From: Turnera subulata
Lineage: Eukaryota > Streptophyta > Magnoliopsida > Malpighiales > Passifloraceae
Reading direction: 5' to 3'
DNA: 64,000 nucleotides
Assembly (NCBI GenBank): GCA_028386065.3
Contig: JAKUCV010001632.1
Location: 62,001-126,000, forward strand
The notes beneath the pieces are model-generated. The model saw only the letters and a list, made by a program, of their open reading frames with translations, did no database searches and was not told the origin of the DNA. Positions 21,203 to 31,075 of this stretch are shown in pieces; the stretch's first letter is position 1; every line of letters begins with the position of its first letter. Made by a program: the position numbers and the translations under genes.

Positions 21203-24200
21203 ATGGCAGACAGACCCAACGAAGGAGCGCACCAGGGCATTGAAGAGGGTCAACCTGTTCGACTCTACATCCCTGTGTCCCAGGTCCTACAATCACCAAC
21301 CACCATCATCCACAACAACATAGACATTCCAGATGTAGATGCTCCATATAAGATCTGCACCAACTTGCTGAGCATACTGGAAAGGCGCACTTTTGGAGGC
21401 ACCCCCTCTGAAGATCCAAACTCGCACTTGCAGAATTTCCTGCGGGTGTGCAACACAGTGAACATAGCAGGGATGACCAAGGAGTAGTTGTATATGAGAG
21501 TGTTCTCATTCTCACTTAGAGATGTAGCATTTGAATGGCTCAACAACCATGAAGCAGGCCATTTTACTGACTGGGACTGCCTAGTTAGAGCTTTCTTGAA
21601 GGAATACCATCCAACAAGCAAGGCTGCAAGTTTGAGGCAATAGCTTATTGGCTTTTCTCAACGCTATGATGAATCAATTCGAGATGCTTGGGAACCCTTC
21701 AAGGGATTACTAAGGAGATGCCCAAACCACCGAATTGATGAGGCTATACAACTAGAACAATTCTATTGCGGCCAATGTGATGAAGATCAGAACACTGATG
21801 CATGTGAAATATGCATAGTTTAAGGCATAATTTTGTACTCAAATCGTTCTCAATTCATCATGATTACATGCCTAATATGCATTATTCCATCATATTCTTC
21901 CAATTTACATCCCTTACTGTATGATTAGTGGTTTCAGGTACATTTTTGCCAAATCAAGAGGATTTCATTGAAGAATTTGAAGATACAGCCTCAGTCACAG
22001 CGTGAGCCTGTGACAGAGCCTGTAAGCCTGTCCTTGAGGCTGTTGTTCAACAAGAACCCAACAAGCAACCTCAAACCACCCTTGGATCACCGAGTTTTCA
22101 CTGAATCACATTGCACTTACCAGATCCAGGAAGTCCTCAAGTCTTCTCACCATTGGCAAAAGGAGCAGGAACCAATTAAAGGGAGAATTTGAGAAAGAAC
22201 CCTTACAGCCTCAGCCACAGCGTGAGGCTGTGCATTCTGCAGAAACCCAGGAAGTACAAGGGAATAAAAAAAATTGTCGCCACTTGCACTTTCCACCCCA
22301 CCAACATAAACAATTATTCCCCTGACATTCTCAGAGCACGTTTGAAGGAAAAGGAGAAATGGGCACATGCCACCTAAGAATATTCTTAAACTAGAATTAT
22401 CCTCTGCAAAAGGAGGCGCCTTGGAACTCACAACCCACCAACTGCTTCCCATCATGCTCCCTGCTCTGACACACACAAACAAGATTGGAGAATAATCAGA
22501 ACCACTTGCCCAGACAAGAAGGAGCTTTCCAGCAACGAGGGGAGAAGGAGACCAAAGGGGATGCACCCTACAAAAGGGGAGGAGGGCAGGCGACAGAGGG
22601 CATCGAGTCATCGATTGGAGCTGAGAAGAAAACCCAGAATTCAGGGAACTAAGGGAAAACACGATTCTGCAGCCTTTCTGGGCAGAAATCGTGTTGCCCT
22701 CACTCTCAGTTCACTCGAAAATACCATGACATCCCATACCTCCATTGTTTTTGTAATTCCAGTTATGAACTAAACGACCCCTTCTTAGGTTGAAGGGGGA
22801 AACATGTATTCGATTTGTGTTTAATAAACTGCTCCAGTTTTAACCCCCTCCTTCTTGCTTTAGTTGTTGAGTTATTAATCCACGTTTAGGTTCTGATCAA
22901 ACCAATGCATGAACTCAGGTAGCTAGGTGAAGAACCGAAAGGAGAAACCTTAGTCACCAGAAAAACAACAACCAAACCTTAGTTTTTAACTCGTGACAGA
23001 ATTAGAAACTAGGTGAGGAATTAGCCTCAACACCAAATCTTCATCCCCCTTAAGTTTGACTTATGCGAAAGCACTTGGAATATGAGAACCTTGGGAGGAA
23101 CCTGTGAGTGAAAACAAATTGGTTCAGTATAGGTTGAGAGCGCCTGCAAGAACCAATCTTTATAATTGACCTTTTGTCGTCCACAGCCTCAGCTTGTCAC
23201 AGTGTATTTTGCTGTCGACAGTGCCAAGCTGTAGCTAGCACAGCCTCACTCTCTGACTGTACGAGTCAAGAGATAACACCATTCCTAGTTTGATTCTTGA
23301 TTGATTATTGGGTAGCATATTCTTATTTAGTAGCAACCTGGCGAAGGATCGAAAGGAGAAGCCAAGAGTGCTAGACCTACAATAGTCAACCTTTACTCCT
23401 TAAGCATTCGAAAGAAGGTAAGGAGACACTGTGGGAACCCGCCCCAACACCGAGCTTAATCCCTAGGTGGACATCTACTCTAGTGACAGGGGGTAGATGG
23501 AAGCTTAGGGAACTATTAATAAGATCGAAAGTCGTTGATAGTACCTTAGGTTGGGAGCCCCGTCAAGACATCTCATTAGTCACAGCCTCATCACAGTGTC
23601 AGTCTGTGACTGAGGCTGTAGAGCAGTTTACAAGTATAAAACCGGTACATGTGGACCCCGGATGCCTAAAAATTCACCATTCCTCATCTCTTCCTCAGTT
23701 AAATTCTTGTTACATTTATTTTACTGCTTGCGTTTATTTCTCTACCATTATTCGTCAAATTCACCCCTTGTTTAATCGTTCTCCGGTCTAGTTAGTCCGA
23801 AATTGAAGTAAAATTAATTCCACCCAGTCCCTGTGGATACGACCTTGATAAGTACTACATTGACCCTGTGCACTTGCAGGAAAGCACGCATCAAACACCT
23901 TGGACAAGATGGCCAATGGTGCATTCTTAGACAAGGATTATAATGACGGAGTCGCCATTCTTGAAGCCCTAACCAAGAAGAAAACACGAATTAGGGGAGT
24001 CAAGGCCTCTGGAACAATTGGTGTAGATCGAGTAACCAAGCTAGAGGCAGAAATAGAAGCACTTAGAAAGCAATTAGGGGCCGCTCAAGTCAAAGTGGCT
24101 GCAGTCACAGGCTCAGCCTATGAAGGATGCGGAGGACCTCACGGTACATCTAGTTGCCCACTCTTTGCCGAATGTGATTCTGAACAAGCCCACTATATTC

Positions 24201-24643
24201 AGCAAACGTAGAGTCAATATGGGAATACTTACAACCCAACTTGGAAAGATCGCCCAAACTTCTCTTGGAGATCACTAAACGAAAAAAGAAATCCATCACA
24301 GCCCTAGTACCAAAGACAGAACCATGGTGGACAGCCTCAATACCAGAGGCAGAATCAAAGAGGACAGCAAGGCAACAACTCTGACATGATGAGCATGCTG
24401 CAATCCATCCTGAAGAACCAGAATAAAATGAGCGAGGAGATCAATCAAATCAAATCCCACAACAGGATTCTTGAAAATCAAATAGCACAACGGGCCATAC
24501 TGTCAACTAGCAAACAAGGAGCTCTTCCAGGAAAACTAGTAGAGAATCCAAGGATTGAACATTGCAACGCTGTGATCCTTCACAATGGGAGAGAATTAAG
24601 AGAAACAGTTCCAAAACTGCCAGAAGCTGTGGAGAAGATCTAG
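21203..24643 (+). pseudogene. Athila gag, interrupted by a solo LTR and stops
   Basis: Gag runs from ATG 21203 to 21795 and from 23899 to 24643. The capsid part reads TFGGTPSEDPNSHLQNFL, then AFEWLNNHE and AFLKEYHPTSKAA; it has in-frame stops at 21485-21487 and near 21,642. After the solo LTR (duplication AACAC) the same protein resumes with ANGAFLDKDYNDGVAILEAL, a weak cysteine motif (CGGPHGTSSCPLF), NTYNPTW and the C-terminal QSILKNQNKMSEEINQIK coiled stretch. Further stops lie at 24,209 and 24,306. It is dead, but the order and motifs fit Athila/Tat gag. Confidence 0.82.
21796..23893 (+). mobile_element. Solo LTR of the same Athila family inside gag
   Basis: 2,098 bp, starting TGATGCATGTGAAA and ending GCACGCATCA. 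The exact duplication AACAC flanks it (21791-21795, 23894-23898). No internal sequence remains, so a full element inserted and was then reduced by LTR-LTR recombination. It is more diverged from the host element's LTRs than those are from each other. Confidence 0.92.
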
Positions 24644-24759
24644 GAACCAACATCAACATCTAGCTTGGGATAGACAGTACAGACATAAACTGAGCCTGTG
24701 GCTGAGCCTGTTAGTACAAAAAAGCTAAAAAACAGCTTTAGACTGTTCAACCCTATCAA

Positions 24760-25834
24760 CCCCCTCTCCCATACCTAGAAGTATACCACAAATCCAAGCT
24801 GGAGAAGTAATTTTGTAAGTTCAAAGAAATGCTGAGTAAGCTATATGTCAATGTGTCCTTTAGTGATGTGGTTACACAAATGCCTTCATATGCTAAATTC
24901 CTCAAAGACATTCTAACAAGGAAGAGAACCATTAATGATATTGAGACTGTAGCTATGACAGCCCAGGGAAGTGCTCTCATTCAACACCATCCACCCAGAA
25001 AGTGCTCAGACCCTGGAAGCTTCATAATATCTTGCAACATCGGGAACAAGGATTGAAGGAGCCCTTTGTGACCTAGGAGCTAGTGTCAGCCTGTTACCAC
25101 TATCCATCACTCAAAGCACGGACCTTGGAGACATCAAGCCCACAAGGATGACAATCCAACTTGCTGACCGCTCACTTGTGTATCCTGTGGGAGTATTAGA
25201 GGATGTTCCCACAAAGGTTGGTGATTTTTATATCCCTGTTGATTTTGTGGTCATAGATATGGCATTGGATGTCCACACACCTATCATTTTAGAGCGACCT
25301 TTTCTTGCCACAGCTAGGGCATTGATTGATGCTGAGGAAAGAAGGTTGACACTGAGAGTTGGAAAAAATACGATGAATTTCAATATGCTCCAGGCCCCTA
25401 AGTTAGATTTGAACTTCAGCACCTGCTGCCAGGTTGACACTATTGACGACAAAAATAAGCCAAGACAGGCCCAGCCTGTTCAGCAGCAGTCGCCTATCAA
25501 TCAAACTAGAGCTGATGATTTTGCACCAAATATTGAGATAAAACCTCTCCCTCTAGAATTGAATGAAGTGCATTTGGATATGAATGGGAACATCATAGTT
25601 TACAAAGAGAGAACCATAAAAAGGCACAGTGGTCAAAGCATCAAGCGCGCTTTCAAGAAGGAAGACCAAGTCTTTTTCCGGTATACAAGACGATCCAAGT
25701 GGTTCGGTCCATTTACCATTCTTCATTGTTTCTCTCATGGAGAAATGGAGATTGATGGTGACGAGGTCAGCCCCTTTATAGCTCATCGGAAGAGGTTGAA
25801 AATTTATCACCCTACTATGGGCATTTTCAGGTAG
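24760..25834 (+). pseudogene. Athila protease joined to a pol C-terminal tail
   Basis: From 24,760 the sequence reads the pre-protease region (LSKLYVNVSFSDVV, MPSYAKFLKDILTRKRT) and the aspartic protease. The catalytic triplet is D-L-G in CDLGASVSLLPL near 25,066-25,105, followed by QLADRSLVYPVGVLEDVP and HTPIILERPFLATARA. A frameshift separates the start of the protease from the open frame that begins at 25148. That 228-codon frame then passes straight from the protease end into the C-terminal tail normally found after integrase (SKWFGPFTILHCF, IAHRKRLKIYH). Reverse transcriptase, RNase H and the integrase core are absent, so one internal deletion has fused the two ends in frame. Confidence 0.8.
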
Positions 25835-27788
25835 ATTCAACCTCGCCAAAACCCTCATACCTCTTAAACAAGGAGGGTGTCCAGCTAAAAGGCGTAAAAG
25901 AAGCACACACTTGGAGAAAAACCAAGTGTGGTAAGTTTTTCAGCTTTCTTTATTTTCTTTCAGATTGTTTTTGCTTTTCTTTGTGTGTTTTTTTTCGTTT
26001 TTATTAATCAGATGTTACAATCGATGGAGGAGGGAATCATCAAGTCAGAAATTTGTCAAGAAAGTTCTTCTGCACCCTTTTGATAGTTAACCTCAATTAT
26101 TTTGCAAAAAGAGTATTCTGATGCTTACACAGGCTCACTACAAGCTGAGCCTGTGTTGAACTTCCGCCTTAATCTAACACCTCACTCCCTCCCCATTACT
26201 ACAGCACCTTAAAGTCTAGTTTAGGATAACTAACCCCACACCATATAGCTTGACTTTCAGTTTGGGATATTTGTGTTTATCCATCTAAGACTAGTATTTT
26301 GGATTTCAGTTGTGTGTTTACTTTGCGTTTGTTTTTTGTGGCATTGCACCCTGTTTTGTTTAGTTTTTGTAGTGAGGACACTGCAGATTTTCAGTTTGGG
26401 GTATTTAGGGTGCAATTTTGCTATTTTATGCCTTGTGTATTTTCTGATGTTCATTGCAATCTCAAATTTTATCTATTTTCATTATATTTTTCCCAGCGTG
26501 AGTCTGTCTTTAAATTTATGCACCTTCTCTTTCTCCATTTAACTCTGCTTAGATTGTAATCTCATGACTTGTCTTATGTTCTCAAAATGACCAGAACAAG
26601 AATAATCAAGCAACTACATTCCATGAATTCTGTTAGATGAGATGGATCCTATTATAGAATTTTTCTAAACAAAACTGGCTCAGCCTGTCTACCTTAGGAT
26701 AGGCCCTTACCTCTGTCAAGGAAAAATTTTAAGCAAGGTCTACAAGCAACGAAAGGATCTAAGCCATCTTTGGCACACCAAAAAGAGTACACCAACCCAC
26801 ACTTCACTCATCAACCCTTGCAACCCCATTTGAGCCGATTATGGTGGCCCTATTTCATTCATTCACCCTGCACATCCCACCTTAACCATTTGCAGCCATG
26901 AGTAGGGGCCATCAGTGTCTAAGGACACAAGTTCCTTCAAACAGCCTCACCCTGTCGATGAGTCTGTGAGCAAGATTTGACCAAGATTAGAAAGAGATGG
27001 CCCATACTCAGCCAGTACAAAAATCAAAACGCCACTAGATGCACGGACTCCATCCTTCCCTTGAAAAATAAAAAGAGAAAAAGAAACATATGGGAAGAAT
27101 AAAAAAAGAAAAGAAAAGAAAAGAAATAAATAAATAAAGGGAGGAAGGACAAGGGCAACATCTGGAAAATCATACTCCACCAAAGAACACAAACCCAATC
27201 CATCTGTTGGAATCAGTGGTTACATCAAGAATGGCTGAAGCATTCAGATACAGTTGCTAAATGGCATGAGATCTCAGAAAACACAAACAGCCTCTACACT
27301 GTCTCAGGCTGTTCATGAACAAGAACAAAAGAATCGAGCTTACAAGCCATTGACCCTTACGCATTCCATCCACCCTCCATTGTCAACCCTCACCCAGCCT
27401 CAATATAACACAGATAAAGTCCTAGTGATCCTAGCTTGATGACTTGTGCACATTAGTGGAGACTAGAGGTAATGGGTCTGCATATGAGGTATTGTTTTTC
27501 ACTTTTTCAATCATTACCCGAGTCCCTCAAATGGTAGAAGGAATAGAGGACAGTTGTAGAATTATTCCTGTGATTTTTATGACAAAAACTACCGACAAGG
27601 AATTTGGTTGGAATCGAATGCAGTTTTGAAGAAAAATAAGAGGATGCCTGAATTGGGACATCACAAGGGAGAAACCTAGTGAAAATTTGATGCATTGGAA
27701 TTATCTTTACTTCCTTTCAAAATCATGTCCTTTTTTCTCTTCTTTTTGTTTGCTTGAGGACAAGCAAAATCTTTAGTTTGGGCTATTT
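25835..27788 (+). other. Athila 3' non-coding internal region
   Basis: About 2 kb with no supported gene. It holds repeated purine blocks of the type CAGTTTGGGGTATTT (26,258; 26,393; and the last at 27,774 just before the 3' LTR, likely the polypurine tract). Copies of the ACAGGCTCAGCCTGT-type palindrome are also present. The same region recurs at 37,575-38,723 and 40,775-42,665. Confidence 0.7.
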
Positions 27789-29859
27789 TGATGCACATGA
27801 AACATGCATAGTTTTAAGGCATAATTTTAGGTATATTTGCTCTCAATTCATCATGGTTATATGCCTTACCTTGTATTATTTCATCATATTCCCTTAAATT
27901 CCGTCCCTGACTGTATGATTAGTGATTCCGGGTGCATTTTGAAGAATTTTGGAGATTTTATTGGAGGATTCGAAGAAACAGTCTCTGGCACAGAGTGAGC
28001 CTGTTTTGGGCCTGTTGTTCATTGCAGAATCGGTAGAAAGCCACGAATCCCCCTCCAATCACAAGATTTCCACTGGATTTCACCACCTTTGCCTTGATCC
28101 ACAAAGCCATCATGCCACCACATCAATCGAAAGAGAAGCTGAATTCAATTGTAGAGAAGAATGAAAAGAAATTGCACACAGCCTCAACACAGGCTCAGCC
28201 TGTGGAATCTGCAGAAGACCAAAAAAGGCGAAGAATGAATTTAAAACTCAGCCACTTGCAGAACTTCACCACATGCAAAACATTCAACTCTACAATCATA
28301 GCCTGAGCATTTCAGAAGACATTCTGCATGGGAAAAAGGCAATAATCGTTTCACCAAAAGAATATTGCACTTAAACAACTATTATCCTCCCCAAAAGTCT
28401 TCTAAAACCTGCAGATCTGAAGAGTTCATCGTATTGGCACGCCTCCCATGGTACCTTATCTCGAGGAACAGGATGGGCAACTGAAACTCAACTTACCCAA
28501 CTTCGATACCTTCCAGCAAGTGGGAGAAGAGAGAAGAAGAGGATCCACGACTATAAATAGGAAGGAGGAAGGAAGAACTGATCATCGAACTCACCCCTCG
28601 ATCAGGACCATAAACTTGCAGAAGTTCTGGAACAAAGGGTTCAAGGGGAAACACGTTTCTGCAGTCTTTTCTGGGCAGAAATTGTATTGTCCCTAACCTC
28701 CAGATTTATTCCAAGCATTATACTACCATTTATCTCTTTTGATTTTGTAACTCAGATTATGAACTAAACAACCCCTCTTAGGTTGAAGGGGTGAAGCATG
28801 TCTCCATTCTTATTGCAATAAATTGCTCATCTATGTTCTTAACCCGTTTTTGTTGTTTTGCTTGTTGCAAACTTGCTCCATGTTTGAGTCTTGATCAAAC
28901 CCATGCATGATTACAAGTATCTAGGTGAAGGACCGAAAGGAGAAACCATAGTTGTTGGAACAACAACAACCAACCCTTAGTTCTTAGTTTTGACAGAAGT
29001 TAGGAACTAATTGAGGAATTAGCCTTAACACCAAATCCTAATCCCCTTGGTTTGACCGATGCGAAAGCATTAGGATGAGTGAGAATCTTGGGAGGAACCT
29101 GTGAGTGAAAACAAGTGGGTTCAGTATAGGTTGAGAGCGCCTGTAAGAACTAATTTTATAATCGATTTTGTGTTGTCCACAGGCTCAACCACAGGCTCAG
29201 CACTGGCTCAGCCTATGGCAGCACAGTCGGAAAGATAATACCATTTTAATCCGATTCTTGATTGATTATTGAGAAGCTTATTCTAATTAAGTAGCAGTTT
29301 GGTGATGGACCGAAAGGAGAAGCCAAGTATGCTAGACCAACAATAGTCAGCCTTCACTCTCTAGCCGTTTGAAAGAAGATAGGGAAAGACTGTGGGTACT
29401 TAGCACCAACACTAAACCTCACCTCTAAATGGACGTCTATTCTAGTGTTAGGGGGTAGATGGAAGCTTAGGGAACTATCAATAAGATCGAGAGCCGTTGG
29501 TAGTACATTAGGTTGGGAGCCCCATCAAGATATCTCATTAAACATAGATAGTCAAATAGGCTCAGCCTGTTATGATGCTGTTGAGCAATTTAGAGCATAA
29601 AGGCAAGGCATGTAAACCTCGGATGCCTAAGACTTCACCAAATCTTATCTTTTCCTACTCATTACTTCTTATTGTTGCTTGATTTAAGTTTTACTAGCAT
29701 TCACCCAAAAATTTCTCTTCTAATTTATTATTTCAAGCCTAATTTGTCCAATTAAGGAGTAACAGGCTCAACCCAGTCCCTGTGGATACGACCTTGATAA
29801 AGTACTACAACTACCCTGTGCACTTGCAGGAACCATTTGTGACAGTAGACACGACATCA
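27789..29859 (+). repeat. Athila 3' LTR
   Basis: 2,071 bp, TGATGCACATGAAA to GACATCA. A TATA box (CTATAAATAGG) is at about 28,551. It matches the 5' LTR closely. A perfect CACAGGCTCAGCCTGTG palindrome lies at 28188-28204. Confidence 0.92.
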
Positions 29860-29864
29860 CCTCC

Positions 29865-29956
29865 TCCAACTCCAGCTCCGTCAACATCGCTGCAACCCCT
29901 CCACCACGGAATTCCTCAGAATCACAGTCGTGCCAGGCTTCATAACATCAACTAAC
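29865..29956 (+). pseudogene. FLA4/SOS5-like fragment, 3' half
   Basis: Continues the frame broken at 10,455 (SNSSSVNIAATP). A one-base frame change then gives FLRITVVPGFI and a stop. It ends about 30 bp before unrelated sequence. It is part of the captured fragment inside the Mutator-like element. Confidence 0.55.
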
Positions 29957-30070
29957 TGAAACAAAACACAAAACCCTCAAAACAAAAATCACTCAAAATT
30001 CCCTAATCAGAAAGAATAAAACATAGTCAATGATTCTGTCAAATTAGGGATCGAGAGAAGAGTGGTAAAG

Positions 30071-30165
30071 TACCTCTCTCGTTGCGGGCGGTGAAGATGA
30101 TGGAGGCGGAGTCGTCTTTGACGAGGCATTCAGTGATGCGGGATGGGCGGGCGGGGCGATGCGAG
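30071..30165 (-). pseudogene. OB-fold protein-like exon fragment
   Basis: The minus strand reads SRITECLVKDDSASIIFTAR, then NERG. From memory this matches the plant single-domain OB-fold proteins of the At4g28440/SOSS-B-like type (a CLV-D-ASIIFTARN signature). A splice-donor-like GTACTTTACC follows the last codons. No upstream domain start or downstream exon is seen, so it is read as a captured fragment. Similarity is short; a protein search would settle it. Confidence 0.4.
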
Positions 30166-30331
30166 AGTAACGTTGAAGTGCTGGAGTTTTGGGGCAGCAT
30201 GCAGCATTGAGGAGCACCGGTGATCTTGTTGCAGATGATCTCGAAGCATCACCGTCGCGTAGGGGATTGTTCCGGTGCTGGTGCAGTTGCTGGACTCCAG
30301 CTTCGTGGACATGAAGGAGAAGGCGGTGGCA

Positions 30332-30477
30332 GAACCCCATGAGGGCTTTCAGGAGGGAGCTCTTGTCGTCTGACTGCTCCCCAGCGCCACGATCTCAAGG
30401 ATTGGGAGTTTCTCGCCGAAGGCCACTACGGCGGATTGCAGCCGTTTGTAGGCCTCGAATCGGGAGGTTGTGGTGGA
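30332..30477 (-). pseudogene. Dynamin-related (DRP5/ARC5-like) exon fragment
   Basis: The minus strand reads RFEAYKRLQSAVVAFGEKLP, then EIVALG. A one-base frame change leads to EQSDDKSSLLKALMGF. This follows the N-terminal GTPase P-loop region of plant dynamin-related proteins 5A/5B (GGQSDGKSSLLEAL type), which act in plastid, peroxisome or cell division. The frameshift and the absence of any further GTPase domain show it is a non-functional fragment. It is unrelated to its neighbours and is one of the captured pieces in the Mutator-like element. Confidence 0.6.
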
Positions 30478-30539
30478 GCTGTGGTGTCTCTTGGAAGTGC
30501 AGGATGGGGTTTTGCTGGGTGTGGTTATTTGTGTGTTTA

Positions 30540-30854
30540 ATTTTCTATTTTTTCATATTTAAGAAAATATTACAAACAAATAATATTTTTAGTTAAATTA
30601 ATTAATTTATTTGGGTATTAAATTAATCAATACAATGATTTGCTTTATTTTTGTTATTAAAAATATTTTTTATTAAAAAATATCTACGTGTACGCTTTGC
30701 CACGTGCACCATTCATACTCGCCACTTGGCGTACACGTCAGTGGTGGGCACACGCCAATTGGCATGAATAGTGCTTCAATTTTGACTTTGTGTGATTTGA
30801 ACGAAATTGGGATAATTGAATGGGTGAATTGAACCAAAATCCAATAACTAGGAA
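30540..30854. other. AT-rich right interior of the Mutator-like element, no gene seen
   Basis: Between the dynamin-like fragment and the right inverted end. It contains nested short inverted repeats around GCCACGTGCACCATTCAT and ATGAATAGTGC (30,699-30,775). No coding frame is supported. Confidence 0.5.
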
Positions 30855-30922
30855 GGGAAATTGAAGATTTTGTAGCCTGATACCCTATTTTGGGATAACA
30901 TAAGAGGCATAATGGTAGTTTC
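30855..30922 (-). repeat. Right terminal inverted repeat of the Mutator-like element
   Basis: The reverse complement matches 9911-9988. Its outer end reads GGTAGTTTC on plus. Confidence 0.75.
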
Positions 30923-30931
30923 ACAAAAAAA

Positions 30932-31075
30932 TAACTTCCAGTGGAGGTTCAAATTAAAAATCCTCAAGAAGAGGAGAATCCTCCAGAAGAGGTTCTTGAC
31001 ACAATTGATAAAGTTCCAGAAGTGACTCAGGTACCTAAAATAAATGAAAATGACGAGATCTCGATCAATTATACT
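30932..31075 (+). pseudogene. Copia relic, continuation after the Mutator-like insertion
   Basis: Reads VEVQIKNPQEEENPPEEVLD and then INENDEISINYT, the acidic linker between integrase and reverse transcriptase in Ty1/copia. It is the direct continuation of the relic ending at 9,904, and it is cut at about 31,075 by the next gypsy LTR. Confidence 0.65.

Larger units (their letters stand above)
10456..29859 (+). mobile_element. Athila-type gypsy retrotransposon, non-autonomous, with nested insertions
   Basis: LTRs start TGATGCACATGAAA and end ACATCA. The 5' LTR is 10,456-20,979, interrupted by a Copia element (about 2,066 bp without it), and the 3' LTR is 27,789-29,859 (2,071 bp). The target duplication CCTCC is exact at 10451-10455 and 29860-29864. 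A tRNA-Asp-type primer site follows the 5' LTR. Internal parts in order are gag (split by a solo LTR), protease, the C-terminal tail of pol, and a 2-kb non-coding 3' region. Reverse transcriptase, RNase H and the integrase core are missing, so it would have depended on proteins from a relative. The host site is the FLA4-like fragment. Confidence 0.9.
9905..30922. mobile_element. Mutator-like element carrying host gene fragments (Pack-MULE-like), later interrupted
   Basis: Long inverted ends lie at 9911-9988 and 30855-30922. Both read A-AACTACC, TATGCC, TGTTATCCCAAAATA, GGGTATCAG, CTACAAAATC, TCAATTTC, with one 8-bp indel. Flanks are ACAAAAAGA (9896-9904) and ACAAAAAAA (30923-30931), a possible 9-bp duplication with one mismatch in low-complexity sequence. 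Removing the nested Athila element (10,456-29,864) leaves about 1.6 kb, a normal Pack-MULE size. The body has no transposase. It carries pieces of at least three unrelated plant genes: FLA4/SOS5-like on plus, OB-fold-like and dynamin DRP5-like on minus. The class call rests on the long inverted ends, the 9-bp flanks and the gene capture. Confidence 0.7.

Noticed and set aside
26273..26559. Hydrophobic frames of 86-89 codons
   Set aside because: They lie in the T-rich non-coding 3' region of Athila; the matching regions of sister copies do not keep the frame open.
21796..29859. LTR pair 21,796-23,893 with 27,789-29,859 as one element
   Set aside because: The inner LTR has its own perfect AACAC duplication and interrupts gag, so it is a solo LTR. 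The true pair is 10,456-20,979 with 27,789-29,859 (CCTCC).
30044..30340. 98-codon minus-strand frame rich in His and Pro
   Set aside because: It crosses two unrelated captured fragments in a frame that shows neither family.
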